Counted from the stretch's first letter, positions 41,581-53,820 are shown. The stretch: DNA of 64,000 bases from Paenibacillus bouchesdurhonensis (GCF_900155685.1 NZ_LT732548.1:829421-893420); one strand, 5' to 3'. Translations and numbers: made by a program. The notes: a model not told the origin generated them from the sequence alone.

Positions 41581-42249
41581 GTGGGCCAAAAAGTAAATCC
41601 GGTCGGACTACGAGTAGGGATTATCCGTGATTGGGAATCCAAATGGTACGCAGGCAAAGATTTCGGTGATCTTTTGCTTGAAGACGTGAAAATTCGTGAG
41701 CACCTGAAAAATAAACTGAAAGACTCCGCGGTATCTCGGATCGAAATCGAGAGAGCGGCTAATCGTGTGAATGTAACGATCCATACTGCTAAGCCGGGCA
41801 TGGTTATCGGTAAGGGCGGTTCGGAAGTTGAAAACCTGCGTAATCAAATTACGAAAATCGCAGGCGGCAAAAAAGTTCACATCAATATCTCTGAAATCAA
41901 AAATCCTGATCTTGACGCGATTCTAGTCGCTGAAAGCATCGCACAACAATTGGAGCGTCGTGTTTCTTTCCGTCGTGCGCTAAAACAAGCGATTCAAAGA
42001 ACAATGCGTTCCGGTGCAAAAGGAATCAAAACAGCAGTCAGCGGTCGTCTTGGCGGTGCTGAGATTGCTCGTTCAGAAGGCTACAGTGAAGGAACTGTTC
42101 CACTTCATACGCTTCGTGCTGACATCGACTACGGTACGGCTGAAGCTCATACGACCTATGGACGTCTTGGCGTAAAAGTATGGATCTATCGTGGAGAGGT
42201 TCTTCCTACGGCTAAGAAACAACAAGCTGCCCAGGAAGGAGGCAATTAA
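41581..42249 (+). CDS. rpsC: 30S ribosomal protein S3
   Basis: 222 aa from the GTG at 41581 (AAGGAGGG upstream). [23 protein letters not shown] start; KH-type motif [13 protein letters not shown]. Lines the mRNA entry channel with helicase activity. A longer frame from 41509 overlaps rplV and is rejected. Confidence 0.97.
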   Translation: MGQKVNPVGLRVGIIRDWESKWYAGKDFGDLLLEDVKIREHLKNKLKDSAVSRIEIERAANRVNVTIHTAKPGMVIGKGGSEVENLRNQITKIAGGKKVHINISEIKNPDLDAILVAESIAQQLERRVSFRRALKQAIQRTMRSGAKGIKTAVSGRLGGAEIARSEGYSEGTVPLHTLRADIDYGTAEAHTTYGRLGVKVWIYRGEVLPTAKKQQAAQEGGN

Positions 42250-42251
42250 TC

Positions 42252-42686
42252 ATGTTGGTACCTAAACGTGTAAAACACCGCAAGCAACAGCGCGGTAGTT
42301 TGAGGGGTCAAGCTAAAGGCGGAACTGAACTGAACTTCGGTGAATACGGCCTGCAAGCTCTTGAGCCTACATGGATTACGAACCGCCAAATCGAGGCTGC
42401 GCGTATTGCGATGACTCGTTACATCAAACGGGGCGGTAAAGTATGGATCAAAATTTTCCCTGACAAGCCAATTACTCAAAAGCCTCTTGAAGTGCGGATG
42501 GGTAGCGGTAAAGGTAACGTTGAGAAATGGGTTGCAGTTGTGAAACCAGGCAAAATCATGTTTGAGCTTGCTGGTGTACCCGAGGAAATCGCTCGTGAAG
42601 CTATGCGGCTTGCCGCTCACAAACTGCCAATCAAAACAAAGTTTGTGAAACGTGAAGAATTGGGTGGTGAAGCAAATGAAAGCTAA
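42252..42686 (+). CDS. rplP: 50S ribosomal protein L16
   Basis: 144 aa; [19 protein letters not shown] start. Binds near the A-site finger of 23S rRNA. Overlaps rpmC by 11 bases. Confidence 0.97.
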   Translation: MLVPKRVKHRKQQRGSLRGQAKGGTELNFGEYGLQALEPTWITNRQIEAARIAMTRYIKRGGKVWIKIFPDKPITQKPLEVRMGSGKGNVEKWVAVVKPGKIMFELAGVPEEIAREAMRLAAHKLPIKTKFVKREELGGEANES

Positions 42687-42876
42687 TGAACTTCGCAACT
42701 TAACCACTGCTGAAATCGAACAGAAAATCGCGGGTTTTAAGGAAGAGCTTTTCAACCTCCGTTTTCAATTGGCCACCGGCCAGCTCGATAACCCGACTCG
42801 GATCCGTGACGTGCGGAAAGATATAGCTCGTGCTAAAACCATTTTACATGAAAGAGAACTTGGTATTACTAGCTAA
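42676..42876 (+). CDS. rpmC: 50S ribosomal protein L29
   Basis: 66 aa from the ATG at 42676, inside the 3' end of rplP (GGTGGTGAAG upstream). [17 protein letters not shown] start; two-helix protein beside the tunnel exit. Confidence 0.95.
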   Translation: MKANELRNLTTAEIEQKIAGFKEELFNLRFQLATGQLDNPTRIRDVRKDIARAKTILHERELGITS

Positions 42877-42926
42877 TACTGCGCTCCACGTAAGCGAAGC
42901 GCCTAAGTCCAGGAAGGAGGCTAACC

Positions 42927-43190
42927 ATGAGCGAACGCAATGCCCGTAAAGTTCAAGTTGGTAAAGTTGTCAGTGACAAAATGGATAAAACCATCGTTGT
43001 AGCTGTTGAGACTTACAAGAAGCATGATTTGTACCATAAACGCATTAAATATACGAAAAAATTTAAAGCGCATGATGAGAACAATACTGCAAAAATTGGT
43101 GATACGGTTAGAATCGTCGAAACTCGTCCGCTGTCTAAAGACAAGCGTTGGAGACTCGCAGAAATTATCGAAGCAGCGATTATTATCTAA
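42927..43190 (+). CDS. rpsQ: 30S ribosomal protein S17
   Basis: 87 aa; [22 protein letters not shown] is the OB-fold start. Primary 16S rRNA binder needed for early assembly. Ribosome binding site AAGGAGG. Confidence 0.97.
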   Translation: MSERNARKVQVGKVVSDKMDKTIVVAVETYKKHDLYHKRIKYTKKFKAHDENNTAKIGDTVRIVETRPLSKDKRWRLAEIIEAAIII

Positions 43191-43226
43191 CAGCATGGCA
43201 GCTTAAACTGAAAGGAGGAAATAACC

Positions 43227-43595
43227 ATGATTCAAGCATTCTCACGATTGCATGTAGCCGACAACTCCGGTGCGAAGGAATTGATGTGTATCCGCGTGCT
43301 AGGTGGTACTGGTCGTCGTTCAGCGCATATTGGAGATCTCATCGTTTGTTCCGTAAAACAAGCAACACCAGGCGGCGTTGTCAAAAAAGGTGACATCGTT
43401 AGAGCGGTAATCGTTCGTACAAAACGTTCCGTTCGTCGTAAAGATGGTTCTTATATCTCGTTTGACGAAAATGCAGCGGTTGTTGTTAAAGACGACAAGA
43501 GCCCACGCGGTACACGTATTTTCGGACCTGTTGCTCGTGAACTTCGCGATAAAGATTTCATGAAAATCATTTCCTTGGCTCCGGAAGTTATCTAG
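43227..43595 (+). CDS. rplN: 50S ribosomal protein L14
   Basis: 122 aa; [19 protein letters not shown] start. Contacts 16S rRNA helix 14 to form an intersubunit bridge, and is the RsfS target during silencing. Full length. Confidence 0.97.
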   Translation: MIQAFSRLHVADNSGAKELMCIRVLGGTGRRSAHIGDLIVCSVKQATPGGVVKKGDIVRAVIVRTKRSVRRKDGSYISFDENAAVVVKDDKSPRGTRIFGPVARELRDKDFMKIISLAPEVI

Positions 43596-43640
43596 TACGT
43601 ATGTGAAACAGGAAGTTCGACGAAACAGGAGGTGTAAAGA

Positions 43641-43994
43641 ATGCCTAGACTGAAAAAGATTCTGGAATCCCATAACAATAAATTGCACGTCAAAAAAGAC
43701 GACACGGTTATCGTGATCACAGGCAAAGACAAAGGCAAGAAAGGCCGCGTCATCGCTGCGTATCCTCGTGAGAACCGAGTGCTTGTGGAAGGCGTGAATA
43801 TGGTTAAGAAACACCAAAAACCTAATCAGCTGAACCCGCAAGGTGGAATTATTGAAAAGGAAGCTCCGATTCACGTATCGAACGTCATGCACGTTGATCC
43901 TAAGAGCGGAAGCGTAACCCGTATCGGTTACAAAGTATTGGACAACGGCAAAAAGGTTCGTATTGCAAAAAAATCGGGTGAAGTAATCGACTAA
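43641..43994 (+). CDS. rplX: 50S ribosomal protein L24
   Basis: 117 aa; a KOW motif ([21 protein letters not shown]) near the N-terminus. One of the two assembly initiators of the large subunit. Confidence 0.97.
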   Translation: MPRLKKILESHNNKLHVKKDDTVIVITGKDKGKKGRVIAAYPRENRVLVEGVNMVKKHQKPNQLNPQGGIIEKEAPIHVSNVMHVDPKSGSVTRIGYKVLDNGKKVRIAKKSGEVID

Positions 43995-44027
43995 TCCAGC
44001 AACGCAAAGAAAGGAGGTCCATGATTC

Positions 44028-44570
44028 ATGGCAGCAAGATTGAAAGAACGCTTTTTGAATGAAGTAACGCCTGCTTTGATTCAAAAATTCAACTATACAA
44101 CGGTAATGCAAGTACCTAAAGTCGAGAAAGTGGTAATCAACATGGGTGTTGGTGAAGCTGTAGCTAACTCGAAAGTGCTTGATTCCGCAGTTAACGATTT
44201 GCAGTTGATCGCCGGACAAAAGCCGGTTATCACACGCGCTAAGAAATCCATCGCTGGATTTAAGCTTCGTGAGAACATGCCGATCGGTGTGAAGGTAACC
44301 CTTCGCGGCGAGCGTATGTACCATTTCCTCGACAAATTGTTTAACGTAACGCTTCCACGTGTACGTGACTTCCACGGCGTGTCCAACAAAGCGTTTGACG
44401 GACGTGGGAACTACACGCTTGGCCTTAAAGAACAATTGATTTTCCCTGAGATCGAATACGATCAAGTGGATAAAGTTCGCGGTATGGACATCGTTATTGT
44501 AACGACGGCTAAAACGGATGAAGAGTCTCGTGAATTGCTCACAGGACTGGGAATGCCTTTTGTAAAGTAA
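44028..44570 (+). CDS. rplE: 50S ribosomal protein L5
   Basis: 180 aa; 5S rRNA-binding protein. Conserved [20 protein letters not shown] loop contacts the P-site tRNA. Starts behind AAGGAGGT. Confidence 0.97.
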   Translation: MAARLKERFLNEVTPALIQKFNYTTVMQVPKVEKVVINMGVGEAVANSKVLDSAVNDLQLIAGQKPVITRAKKSIAGFKLRENMPIGVKVTLRGERMYHFLDKLFNVTLPRVRDFHGVSNKAFDGRGNYTLGLKEQLIFPEIEYDQVDKVRGMDIVIVTTAKTDEESRELLTGLGMPFVK

Positions 44571-44619
44571 GGTAGGTTGTAATGAATTCTCCGAAACTAT
44601 TTAGGAGGTGTCAGGCTAA

Positions 44620-44805
44620 GTGGCAAAAACTTCGATGAAAGTTAAACAACAACGCACACCGAAATTTAAAGTACGGGCGTATACCCGTTGTGAGCGTTGC
44701 GGTCGTCCACATTCGGTACTGCAAAAGTTTAAAATATGCAGAATTTGTTTCCGTGAATTAGCTTATAAAGGCCAGATTCCTGGCGTGAAAAAAGCAAGCT
44801 GGTAA
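44620..44805 (+). CDS. rpsN: 30S ribosomal protein S14, zinc-binding short form
   Basis: 61 aa from a GTG start with AGGAGGTG upstream. Two CxxC pairs, C24/C27 and C40/C43, make the zinc knuckle typical of the type Z form. Confidence 0.96.
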   Translation: MAKTSMKVKQQRTPKFKVRAYTRCERCGRPHSVLQKFKICRICFRELAYKGQIPGVKKASW

Positions 44806-44836
44806 ACAATCAACAACGGGAAGGAGGTTTACACGT

Positions 44837-45235
44837 ATGACTATGTCAGATCCAATTGCAGATATGCTTACTCGTATTCGTAACGCGAACACAGTTCGCC
44901 ACGAAACGGTGGAACTGCCTGCCTCAACGATCAAAAAGCAAATCGCCGAGATTCTGAAGCGTGAAGGCTTCATCCGCGATGCAGAATATATCGATGACAA
45001 CAAACAAGGGATGATCCGTCTTTTCTTGAAATACGGCCCGAACAACGAGCGCGTTATTACTGGCTTGAAGAGAATCAGTAAACCAGGTCTTCGCGTTTAC
45101 ACGAAGAGTAATGAAGTTCCTCGTGTACTGGGCGGTCTGGGAATCGCGATTATTTCCACTTCCAAAGGAGTTATGACCGACAAAGAAGCACGTCAGTCTA
45201 AAGCCGGCGGCGAAGTTGTCTGCTACGTTTGGTAA
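44837..45235 (+). CDS. rpsH: 30S ribosomal protein S8
   Basis: 132 aa; [16 protein letters not shown] start and [13 protein letters not shown] motif. In known species S8 binds spc mRNA to autoregulate; a site here was not identified. Confidence 0.97.
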   Translation: MTMSDPIADMLTRIRNANTVRHETVELPASTIKKQIAEILKREGFIRDAEYIDDNKQGMIRLFLKYGPNNERVITGLKRISKPGLRVYTKSNEVPRVLGGLGIAIISTSKGVMTDKEARQSKAGGEVVCYVW

Positions 45236-45265
45236 TTAACGTCACAAAACAAGGAGGTGCAGCAA

Positions 45266-45808
45266 ATGTCTCGAATTGGTCGCAAACCAATTACAGTACC
45301 AAGTGGTGTGGATATCACACTCGATAATAACGTAATTACGGTAAAAGGACCGAAGGGTTCTTTGACTCGTGAACTTCACAAGGACATGAAAGTCATTGTT
45401 GAGAACAATGAGGTTACAGTGGAACGTCCTTCTGATCATAAAACACATCGTTCCCTACACGGTACGACACGCAGTGTAGTGAGCAACATGGTGAACGGAG
45501 TAACCGAAGGATTTACAAGAAATCTAGAGTTGGTTGGGGTTGGATACCGCGCAAGCAAAGCCGGAGAAAAGCTCGTACTCAACGTTGGGTACTCCCATCC
45601 AGTAGAGATCACTCCAGAGCCAGGCATTACATTTGAAGTGCCTTCTAATACGAAAATCATCGTTAGCGGAATTAACAAAGAGCGTGTTGGAGAATACGCT
45701 GCTAAAATTCGTTCCGTGCGTGAGCCTGAGCCGTACAAAGGCAAAGGGATTAAGTACGAAGGTGAACGTATTATTCGTAAAGAAGGTAAAGCCGGTAAGA
45801 AGAAATAA
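45266..45808 (+). CDS. rplF: 50S ribosomal protein L6
   Basis: 180 aa from the ATG at 45266 (AAGGAGGTG upstream; the GTG at 45257 is inside that site). [14 protein letters not shown] start, [14 protein letters not shown]-terminal signature. Lies near the factor-binding site. Confidence 0.97.
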   Translation: MSRIGRKPITVPSGVDITLDNNVITVKGPKGSLTRELHKDMKVIVENNEVTVERPSDHKTHRSLHGTTRSVVSNMVNGVTEGFTRNLELVGVGYRASKAGEKLVLNVGYSHPVEITPEPGITFEVPSNTKIIVSGINKERVGEYAAKIRSVREPEPYKGKGIKYEGERIIRKEGKAGKKK

Positions 45809-45891
45809 CTTTCTTCTTAGCGGATCAATCCTTCTGGCGAGTTGAACGGTATGTGTTGTTTACGTAAACCGAAGGGAGTGAAATGGAAGTC

Positions 45892-46260
45892 ATGATTACT
45901 AAAGCTGATAAGAACAAAGCTCGTCTGAAAAGACATTTGCGTGTACGGAGAAAAATCCAAGGAACGGCTACTCGTCCAAGATTGAACGTATTCCGTTCTT
46001 CCAAACATATTTACGCACAACTGATCGATGATGTGGCTGGGGTAACTCTGGCATCGGCATCGACGCTTGATAAAGAATTGAGCGGAAGCATCTCCGGCGG
46101 CGGCAACGTTGAGTCTGCTAGCAAAGTTGGCGAACTGATCGCGAAACGTGCTCAAGATAAAGGCTTCAAAAATGTTGTGTTTGACCGTGGAGGATATTTG
46201 TATCATGGACGTATTCAAGCTCTGGCTGACGCAGCCCGCGAAGCAGGCCTTGAATTCTAA
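45892..46260 (+). CDS. rplR: 50S ribosomal protein L18
   Basis: 122 aa from the ATG at 45892, which gives the family start [15 protein letters not shown]. An ATG three codons earlier (45883) is closer to GAAGGGAG and may be the true start; the two choices differ by three residues. 5S rRNA-binding protein with [16 protein letters not shown] and [11 protein letters not shown]. Confidence 0.94.
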   Translation: MITKADKNKARLKRHLRVRRKIQGTATRPRLNVFRSSKHIYAQLIDDVAGVTLASASTLDKELSGSISGGGNVESASKVGELIAKRAQDKGFKNVVFDRGGYLYHGRIQALADAAREAGLEF

Positions 46261-46287
46261 AATAATCACTAAAAGGAGGTTAACGAC

Positions 46288-46785
46288 TTGCGTGTAGATC
46301 CGAATACTTTAGAACTGACTGAAAGAGTTGTAAACATTAACCGCGTAGCTAAAGTAGTAAAAGGCGGACGCCGTTTTAGCTTCAGTGCGCTAGTAGTTGT
46401 CGGGGACGGCAAAGGCTGGGTTGGCGCTGGGATCGGTAAGGCAGGCGAGGTTCCTGATGCGATTCGCAAAGGAATCGAAGATGCCAAGAAAAACCTTGTA
46501 TTCGTTCCGCTTGTAGGAACGACAGTCCCTCACCAAGTAATCGGTCACTTCGGTGCAGGCCGCGTTCTTCTTAAACCGGCTTCCGAAGGTACCGGGGTAA
46601 TCGCAGGCGGTCCAGTTCGTGCAGTACTTGAACTAGCTGGCGTAGGCGACATTCTAACAAAATCTTTAGGTTCTTCGAATTCCATCAACATGGTCAACGC
46701 GACTTTGGAGGGCTTGTCCCGTCTGAAACGCGCTGAAGATGTTGCGAAATTACGCGGTAAATCCGTCGAAGAACTTCTCGGTTAA
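46288..46785 (+). CDS. rpsE: 30S ribosomal protein S5
   Basis: 165 aa from a TTG start seven bases after AAAGGAGGT. The double-stranded-RNA-binding fold begins near [17 protein letters not shown]. The loop known for spectinomycin resistance (residues about 20-30, [11 protein letters not shown]) looks wild-type. Confidence 0.97.
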   Translation: MRVDPNTLELTERVVNINRVAKVVKGGRRFSFSALVVVGDGKGWVGAGIGKAGEVPDAIRKGIEDAKKNLVFVPLVGTTVPHQVIGHFGAGRVLLKPASEGTGVIAGGPVRAVLELAGVGDILTKSLGSSNSINMVNATLEGLSRLKRAEDVAKLRGKSVEELLG

Positions 46786-46797
46786 GGAGGGAATCTC

Positions 46798-46983
46798 ATG
46801 GCAAAACTGCAAATTACCCTCGTACGTAGTTTGATCGGCACATCGGAGAAACAACGCACGACCGTTCAAACTTTGGGATTGCGTAAAATCAACCAATCCG
46901 TGGTTCAACAAGACAATCCTGCCATTCGTGGTATGATTAATCATGTAAGCCATCTGGTATCCGTTGAAGAAATCCAAGGATAA
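46798..46983 (+). CDS. rpmD: 50S ribosomal protein L30
   Basis: 61 aa; [20 protein letters not shown] start. Twelve bases after rpsE, ribosome binding site AAGGAGGG overlapping the rpsE stop. Confidence 0.95.
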   Translation: MAKLQITLVRSLIGTSEKQRTTVQTLGLRKINQSVVQQDNPAIRGMINHVSHLVSVEEIQG

Positions 46984-47087
46984 CTCCCTGACAAGTATTA
47001 GCGGATTTCGCTATTCAATTATAATGGTACACCGATCGGTTGCCATTATTCGCAAGTGAAACAATAAATAAGGAGGTGCAACGAACG

Positions 47088-47528
47088 ATGAAGTTACATG
47101 AGCTATCCCCTGCTCCTGGTTCCCGTAAAGAACGCAAACGTGTTGGACGCGGTACAGGAAGTGGTATGGGTAAAACATCAACTCGTGGTCACAAAGGTCA
47201 AAATGCTCGTTCCGGCGGTGGTGTCCGTCCGGGCTTCGAAGGCGGTCAAAACCCGTTGTATCGTCGCTTGCCAAAACGCGGATTTACGAATCCAACGCGG
47301 AAAGAGTATGCGATTGTGAACACCCAGGAATTGAACAACTTTGCGGCGGATACAGAGGTTACTCCTGAGCTGTTGTTTGAACAAGGAATCGTGAAAAACG
47401 CAAAAAGCGGCATCAAGATTCTCGGCAACGGTGAAATTACTGTCAAACTGACGGTTAAAGCGAATAAGTTCTCTCAATCCGCGGTAGAGAAAATCGAGGC
47501 TGCCGGCGGTAAAACCGAGGTGATCTAA
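47088..47528 (+). CDS. rplO: 50S ribosomal protein L15
   Basis: 146 aa from the ATG at 47088 (AAGGAGGTG upstream); an earlier frame start at 47040 is rejected. [22 protein letters not shown] start. Stop overlaps the secY ATG by one base. Confidence 0.96.
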   Translation: MKLHELSPAPGSRKERKRVGRGTGSGMGKTSTRGHKGQNARSGGGVRPGFEGGQNPLYRRLPKRGFTNPTRKEYAIVNTQELNNFAADTEVTPELLFEQGIVKNAKSGIKILGNGEITVKLTVKANKFSQSAVEKIEAAGGKTEVI

Positions 47529-48826
47529 TGTTTAAAACCATGAAGAATATATGGCACGTTAAAGATCTGCGTACCCGTATTTTGTTCACTCTCTTTATCT
47601 TTATTATTTATCGGATCGGTACGTTTGTTCCGGTTCCTGGCGTTAATAAGGAAGTGTTCAAACAGACTAACACTGCGGGAAGCGATTTGCTCGGGCTATT
47701 GAATACCTTCTCGGGTGGCGCGCTGCAGAATTTCTCGATTTTTGCAATCGGGATTTTCCCTTATATCACAGCCTCCATTATCATACAGCTTCTGTCGATG
47801 GACGTAATTCCAAAATTGGCAGAATGGGCGAAACAAGGTGAGCATGGTAAGAGAAAGACGGCTCAAGTCACTCGTTATGCAACGGTTGTCTTGGCTCTGA
47901 TTCAAGCCTTTGCGACATCGATCGGTTTCAACCGCTTGTATGGTACTGATATGGTGCCGAATGCGACATTCGGGGATTACATGTTAATCGCGATCGTCTT
48001 GACCGCGGGGACATCATTCCTAATGTGGCTCGGTGAGCAAATCACGGAAAAGGGTATCGGCAACGGTATTTCGCTGATTATCTTCGCGGGTATCGTCGCT
48101 TCGATTCCGACGCATATTCAAAATATCGCGATGTCCGATTTCATTGTTTCTGGGCAAACGTTCATGAACATTGTTAAAGCAATCGCGATTATCATCGTGT
48201 TGGTGCTAATTGTGATCGGTGTTATTTATATCCAACAAGCGATACGTAAAATTCCGGTACAATACGCTAAGCGGGTTGTAGGGAACAAAATGTATGGCGG
48301 GCAGAACACGCATATTCCGCTCAAAATCAATGCAGCGGGCGTTATTCCAGTTATCTTCGCTTCATCCCTGTTGCAGTTTCCTGTAGTCATCGCTAGCTTC
48401 TGGTCAACACATGGCTGGGCACAATGGATCAGCAGTAATATGAACATTGACCGTCCGCTGGGTATCGTGTTGTACGTCGTTATGATTATTGGATTCACGT
48501 TCTTCTATACGTTTGTACAGATGAACCCGCAGCAAATGGCAGATAACATGAAGAAGAATGGCGGATATATTCCGGGGATTCGTCCGGGGAAAACGACGGC
48601 CACTTATCTGACTCGGGTACTGTCCCGATTGACGATGACGGGGGCTCTGTTCCTCGCCTTTATCTCTGTGCTGCCGGTTATTCTAGGTGCGTTGGCAGGA
48701 TTGCCGCGCAGTGTTCAAATCGGTGGTACGTCCATTCTGATCGTTATCGGTGTTGCGCTTGATACGATGAAGACGATCGAAGGGCAATTGATTAAACGTC
48801 ACTATAAAGGCTTCATTAATAAATAG
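47528..48826 (+). CDS. secY: Preprotein translocase subunit SecY
   Basis: 432 aa with ten hydrophobic helices. Plug region near FSGGALQNFSIFAIGIFPYITASII; cytosolic loops rich in Lys/Arg (QGEHGKRKTAQVTRY, GGYIPGIRPGKTT). Central pore of SecYEG. Coupled to rplO. Confidence 0.97.
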   Translation: MFKTMKNIWHVKDLRTRILFTLFIFIIYRIGTFVPVPGVNKEVFKQTNTAGSDLLGLLNTFSGGALQNFSIFAIGIFPYITASIIIQLLSMDVIPKLAEWAKQGEHGKRKTAQVTRYATVVLALIQAFATSIGFNRLYGTDMVPNATFGDYMLIAIVLTAGTSFLMWLGEQITEKGIGNGISLIIFAGIVASIPTHIQNIAMSDFIVSGQTFMNIVKAIAIIIVLVLIVIGVIYIQQAIRKIPVQYAKRVVGNKMYGGQNTHIPLKINAAGVIPVIFASSLLQFPVVIASFWSTHGWAQWISSNMNIDRPLGIVLYVVMIIGFTFFYTFVQMNPQQMADNMKKNGGYIPGIRPGKTTATYLTRVLSRLTMTGALFLAFISVLPVILGALAGLPRSVQIGGTSILIVIGVALDTMKTIEGQLIKRHYKGFINK

Positions 48827-48892
48827 GGGATAGGTTCCAGGATTGAGCTTGGTCAACGAACTCTCCTGGCGCCTATTGTTCTGTTTTCTTAG

Positions 48893-49570
<678 letters not shown>

Positions 49571-49573
49571 GTA

Positions 49574-50326
49574 ATGATCATTTGTAAATCCGAAACGGAA
49601 CTAGGCTTTATGAGAGAAGCAGGGCGGATCGTCGCGGAGACGCACAGGCTCATGGCACAATCGATTGAGCCCGGGATTACGACGGGGGAACTCGATCAGA
49701 TTGCTGATAAGTACATTCGCAGTCAAGGCGCGGTGCCGTCTTTCAAAGATTACAACGGCTTTCCTTACAGCATTTGCGCTTCGGTTAACGAAGAATTGGT
49801 ACATGGATTTCCCGGCAAACGCAAACTGAATGAAGGCGACATTATTAGTCTTGATATCGGTGCGGAGTATCGCGGTTATCATGGAGACTCGGCATGGACG
49901 TATCCGGTTGGCGAGATTTCCGATGAGGCAAAGAAGCTTCTCGAAGTCACTGAAGGATCTCTCTTTGCTGGCCTTGAGCTCGTCAAGCCAGATGTTCGCT
50001 TATATACGATATCGCATGCTATTCAGCGTTACATTGAAGATGCAGGATTCTCGGTCGTTCGGGAATATGTCGGTCACGGCATTGGAGCGAAACTTCACGA
50101 GGAACCACAAATTCCGAATTACGGTATTCCAGATCGTGGCCCGCGCCTGAAGCCAGGCATGGTTCTAGCTATTGAACCGATGGTCAACGTAGGTAAGCGG
50201 TATGTAAGAACGCTGGAAGATAATTGGACAGTCGTTACAGTTGACGGCTCGCTCTGCGCTCACTTCGAGCATACCGTGGCAGTTACGGCTAACGGTATGG
50301 AAATTCTCACTAAGCTGGACGTATAG
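49574..50326 (+). CDS. map: Methionine aminopeptidase, type I
   Basis: 250 aa. Dinuclear metal ligands: Asp in [15 protein letters not shown], His in [13 protein letters not shown], Glu in LAIEPMV and the late FEHTVAVT. Removes initiator methionine. No N-terminal SH3-binding extension. Confidence 0.97.
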   Translation: MIICKSETELGFMREAGRIVAETHRLMAQSIEPGITTGELDQIADKYIRSQGAVPSFKDYNGFPYSICASVNEELVHGFPGKRKLNEGDIISLDIGAEYRGYHGDSAWTYPVGEISDEAKKLLEVTEGSLFAGLELVKPDVRLYTISHAIQRYIEDAGFSVVREYVGHGIGAKLHEEPQIPNYGIPDRGPRLKPGMVLAIEPMVNVGKRYVRTLEDNWTVVTVDGSLCAHFEHTVAVTANGMEILTKLDV

Positions 50327-50329
50327 GCG

Positions 50330-50644
50330 ATGAAGGTGAATCACCGCTCTGAAGCCAAGGTCGGCCAAATGGTGAGAGTGTTGAAAGGCAAGGATGCCGG
50401 GACGGTTGCAGTTGTTGTAGCGATTGTGGACGCCAAGTTCGTACTTATCGCCGATGGGAACAAACGAAAGTTTGATCAGCCTAAAAGGAAGAATGTACAG
50501 CATCTCGAACTTTCGCCAGTCATTAGCAGCGAGGTTGTTCACAGTTTGCAGGAAAGCGGACGGGTAACGAATGCGAAGCTGCGCCACGCAGTACTTTCAT
50601 TTGTCAAATCCGCCAATTTAAATGCTGAAGAGAAAGGAGACTGA
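50330..50644 (+). CDS. KOW-domain RNA-binding protein, L14e-like
   Basis: 104 aa. An N-terminal KOW segment ([24 protein letters not shown], about 11-34) is followed by a basic stretch ([12 protein letters not shown]). Placed between map and infA, as in Bacilli. Probably binds RNA or ribosomes; no function is established from sequence. Starts three bases after map. Confidence 0.8.
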   Translation: MKVNHRSEAKVGQMVRVLKGKDAGTVAVVVAIVDAKFVLIADGNKRKFDQPKRKNVQHLELSPVISSEVVHSLQESGRVTNAKLRHAVLSFVKSANLNAEEKGD

Positions 50645-50646
50645 CT

Positions 50647-50862
50647 GTGGCTAAGGAAGATGTCATTGAAGTCGAAGGTGTAGTTATAGAACCACTGCCG
50701 AATGCTACTTTCAAAGTTGAGCTTGAGAACGGTCATCAAATTCTCGCTCATGTTTCCGGTAAGCTGCGGATGCATTTCATCCGTATTCTGACGGGAGATA
50801 AAGTGGTCGTTCAACTATCACCGTACGACCTGACAAAAGGTCGTATTACTTACCGTAAATAG
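50647..50862 (+). CDS. infA: Translation initiation factor IF-1
   Basis: 71 aa, GTG start behind AAAGGAG. S1/OB fold, with [21 protein letters not shown] and GRITYRK end. Blocks the A site during initiation. Confidence 0.97.
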   Translation: MAKEDVIEVEGVVIEPLPNATFKVELENGHQILAHVSGKLRMHFIRILTGDKVVVQLSPYDLTKGRITYRK

Positions 50863-50919
50863 ATACCATACCAATTATAACAATTGTGTGGTATGATATT
50901 CAGGTTGAGTAAGTTTATC

Positions 50920-51235
<316 letters not shown>

Positions 51236-51256
51236 TAGAAGGGGGTGTAGCGTAAA

Positions 51257-51625
51257 ATGGCTCGTATAGCTGGTGTGGACTTACCACGTGACAAACGCGT
51301 TGAGATCGCCTTGACTTACATTTTCGGAATCGGTAAAACGACTTCCCAGAAAATCCTGAGTACTACAGGCATCAATCCGGACACTCGTGTTCGTGATTTG
51401 ACGGAAGATGAGGTTAGCAAACTACGCGAAACGATCGACAGAGAGGTTAAAGTTGAAGGTGACCTGCGTCGTGAAATTTCCTTAAATATTAAACGTTTGA
51501 TCGAAATTGGCTGCTACCGTGGTGTACGTCATCGTCGTGGCCTGCCTGTTCGCGGACAACGTACGAAAACGAATGCCCGTACTCGTAAGGGTCCTCGTCG
51601 TACAGTAGCGAACAAGAAGAAATAA
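51257..51625 (+). CDS. rpsM: 30S ribosomal protein S13
   Basis: 122 aa; [25 protein letters not shown] start with a helix-two-turn-helix motif. The basic tail [17 protein letters not shown] reaches toward tRNAs. Confidence 0.97.
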   Translation: MARIAGVDLPRDKRVEIALTYIFGIGKTTSQKILSTTGINPDTRVRDLTEDEVSKLRETIDREVKVEGDLRREISLNIKRLIEIGCYRGVRHRRGLPVRGQRTKTNARTRKGPRRTVANKKK

Positions 51626-51644
51626 GAAGGGAGGATAACAGACA

Positions 51645-52040
51645 ATGGCTAAACCAAAAAAAGTCGTACGTACTAAACGTCGTGACCGTAAAAATATTGA
51701 GACCGGTGTTGCGCATATTCGCTCCACCTTCAACAATACAATCGTAACGATTACGGATCCGCATGGTAATGCGATCTCTTGGGCCAGCTCCGGCGGCCAA
51801 GGGTTCAAAGGTTCCCGTAAATCTACTCCATTTGCTGCTCAAATGGCTGCAGAGACAGCTGCTAAAGCGGCAATGGAACACGGCATGAAATCCGTCGAGG
51901 TTATGGTTAAAGGTCCTGGAGCCGGCCGTGAAGCCGCTATCCGTTCCCTGCAAGCGGCAGGCCTTGAAGTTAACATGATTAAAGACGTGACTCCAATCCC
52001 GCATAACGGTTGCCGTCCTCCAAAACGCCGTCGTGTTTAA
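51645..52040 (+). CDS. rpsK: 30S ribosomal protein S11
   Basis: 131 aa; [20 protein letters not shown] core and the C-terminal [12 protein letters not shown]. Platform protein near the E site. 130 bases before rpoA. Confidence 0.97.
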   Translation: MAKPKKVVRTKRRDRKNIETGVAHIRSTFNNTIVTITDPHGNAISWASSGGQGFKGSRKSTPFAAQMAAETAAKAAMEHGMKSVEVMVKGPGAGREAAIRSLQAAGLEVNMIKDVTPIPHNGCRPPKRRRV

Positions 52041-52170
52041 TGAAGTTGCATAAAGTGTGGTATAACAACATTGCAACTTGGTAACAATGGTTGTTTAGGC
52101 ATACTACATGATACACTTCAAGAGACATGGCAGTTTTTTAGGAACGACGTTTTGAAGGAGGGGTAATTTC

Positions 52171-53115
52171 GTGATAGAAATCGAAAAGCCGAAAATTGAG
52201 ACCGTAGAAGTTAACGATGATGGCACCTATGGGAAATTTGTAGTAGAACCACTTGAGCGTGGATATGGCACCACTCTGGGTAACTCGCTGCGTCGGATTT
52301 TGCTCTCTTCTCTACCGGGTGCAGCGGTAACCTCGGTCCAGATCGATGGCGTTCTGCATGAATTTTCGACCGTTCCAGGTGTAATGGAAGACGTTACGGA
52401 GATCATTCTGAATCTGAAAGCTCTCTCTCTCAAAATCCATTCGGACGAGGAGAAAATCCTTGAGATCGATGCGGAAGGCGAAGGAGTTATTACGGCAGGT
52501 GATATCCGTGCGGATAGTGATGTAGAAATCCTGAATCCGGAATTGCATATTGCTACGCTTGAGCCGGGATCAAGGCTTCACATGCGCATATTCGCAGGCC
52601 GGGGGCGCGGTTATGTTCAGGCAGATCGGAACAAACGAGATGATCAACCAATTGGTGTCATTCCTGTTGATTCGATCTATACCCCGATTGCACGTGTCAA
52701 CTACGTTGTAGAGAATACGCGGGTTGGCCAAGTGACCAACTACGACAAGCTTACGCTTGAAGTGTGGACAGACGGCAGTATCAAACCAGAAGAAGCGGTA
52801 AGCCTCGGAGCTAAGGTTTTGACCGAGCACCTTTACTTGTTCGTGGGTCTCACGGACGAAGCGAAGGACGCAGAAATCATGGTAGAGAAGGAAGAGGACA
52901 AGAAAGAGAAAGTGCTGGAGATGACCATCGAAGAGCTGGATCTTTCTGTTCGTTCTTACAACTGCCTAAAACGTGCCGGTATCAATACCGTGCAAGAGCT
53001 GACGACGAAAACCGAAGAAGATATGATGAAAGTTCGTAACCTCGGACGCAAATCTTTGGAGGAAGTCCAAGAGAAGCTGGATGAGCTTGGACTCGGACTT
53101 CGTACGGAAGAATAG
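52171..53115 (+). CDS. rpoA: RNA polymerase alpha subunit
   Basis: 314 aa, GTG start behind AAGGAGGGG. N-terminal dimerisation domain ([23 protein letters not shown]) and C-terminal domain ([18 protein letters not shown]) that binds UP elements and regulators, joined by an acidic linker (KEEDKKEK). Confidence 0.98.
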   Translation: MIEIEKPKIETVEVNDDGTYGKFVVEPLERGYGTTLGNSLRRILLSSLPGAAVTSVQIDGVLHEFSTVPGVMEDVTEIILNLKALSLKIHSDEEKILEIDAEGEGVITAGDIRADSDVEILNPELHIATLEPGSRLHMRIFAGRGRGYVQADRNKRDDQPIGVIPVDSIYTPIARVNYVVENTRVGQVTNYDKLTLEVWTDGSIKPEEAVSLGAKVLTEHLYLFVGLTDEAKDAEIMVEKEEDKKEKVLEMTIEELDLSVRSYNCLKRAGINTVQELTTKTEEDMMKVRNLGRKSLEEVQEKLDELGLGLRTEE

Positions 53116-53151
53116 ATTGCTTGAATCGTTTTAGCGAAGGAGGGAATACAC

Positions 53152-53517
53152 ATGGCATACCAAAAGTTGGGCCGTAACTCTAGTGCACGTAAAGCTTTGT
53201 TCCGTGACCTGGTAACTGACCTGTTCTTGTACGAGCGGATCCAAACGACAGAAGCGAAAGCAAAAGAAGTTCGTTCGATCGCTGAGAAGCTCATTACAAA
53301 AGCAAAACGCGGAGATTTGCATGCCCGTCGTCAAGTAGCAGCGTTCGTTCGCCGCGAATCGATCGATGGAGAGCAAGATGCAATCCAAAAGCTGTTCACT
53401 GAAATTGCTACTCGTTACTCTGAGCGTCCAGGCGGATACACTCGTATCCTGAAGCTGGGACCTCGTCGTGGCGACTCTGCCCCTATGGTTTATCTTGAAC
53501 TGGTAGACCGGGCTTAG
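53152..53517 (+). CDS. rplQ: 50S ribosomal protein L17
   Basis: 121 aa; [18 protein letters not shown] start and [15 protein letters not shown] end. Last gene of the alpha cluster here. In B. subtilis ecfA1-ecfA2-ecfT would follow; they are absent at this place. Confidence 0.97.
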   Translation: MAYQKLGRNSSARKALFRDLVTDLFLYERIQTTEAKAKEVRSIAEKLITKAKRGDLHARRQVAAFVRRESIDGEQDAIQKLFTEIATRYSERPGGYTRILKLGPRRGDSAPMVYLELVDRA

Positions 53518-53616
53518 TTCTTCGTGAATGGTCTCTATTTTCCCGCGAGGGGACATAGCTTATTCATAAAGAGAGCGACTGCGTGAAGGGGCCTAGACTC
53601 CTGCTCTGCGGCTTTC

Positions 53617-53660
53617 AGCCCCGAACGAGCCTGGGTGGCTTGAACGGGGCTTTGCTCTTA
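53617..53660 (+). terminator. Probable terminator of the alpha operon
   Basis: AGCCCCG (53617-53623) pairs with CGGGGCT (53645-53651), with inner GAGCC (53627-53631) / GGCTT (53637-53641) pairing, then TTTGCTCTTAT. The T-run is weak. Confidence 0.6.
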
Positions 53661-53719
53661 TAGGAGAGCAGTAGCGCATCCGTTTGCGGCGCGCTCTGAC
53701 CTCTATTTATATGTGATGC

Positions 53720-53778
53720 AAAACTCTCTGTATGCAAGCCTAAATATGGCTCATTCGCTCGGAGAGTTTTACTTTTTT
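53720..53778 (+). terminator. Terminator or attenuator before truA
   Basis: AAAACTCTC (53720-53728) pairs with GAGAGTTTT (53762-53770), with inner AGCC/GGCT, then ACTTTTTT. Only about 40 bases before truA, so it may limit read-through into truA. The arms resemble the GAGAGTTTTGC repeats of the infA-rpmJ gap. Confidence 0.6.
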
Positions 53779-53820
53779 GAAGGATGAAATGAAGTAAGGG
53801 CCAGGAAGGTGGCAAGGTTG

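Larger units (their letters stand above)
53518..53820 (+). other. Hairpin-rich spacer between rplQ and truA
   Basis: 303 bases without a gene. It contains two terminator-like hairpins (listed separately). Between them is a third GC-rich inverted repeat near 53664-53696 (GAGAGC and GCGC arms pairing with GCGC and CTCT). The motif GCGCATCCG at 53675 also occurs near 9623. Confidence 0.6.
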
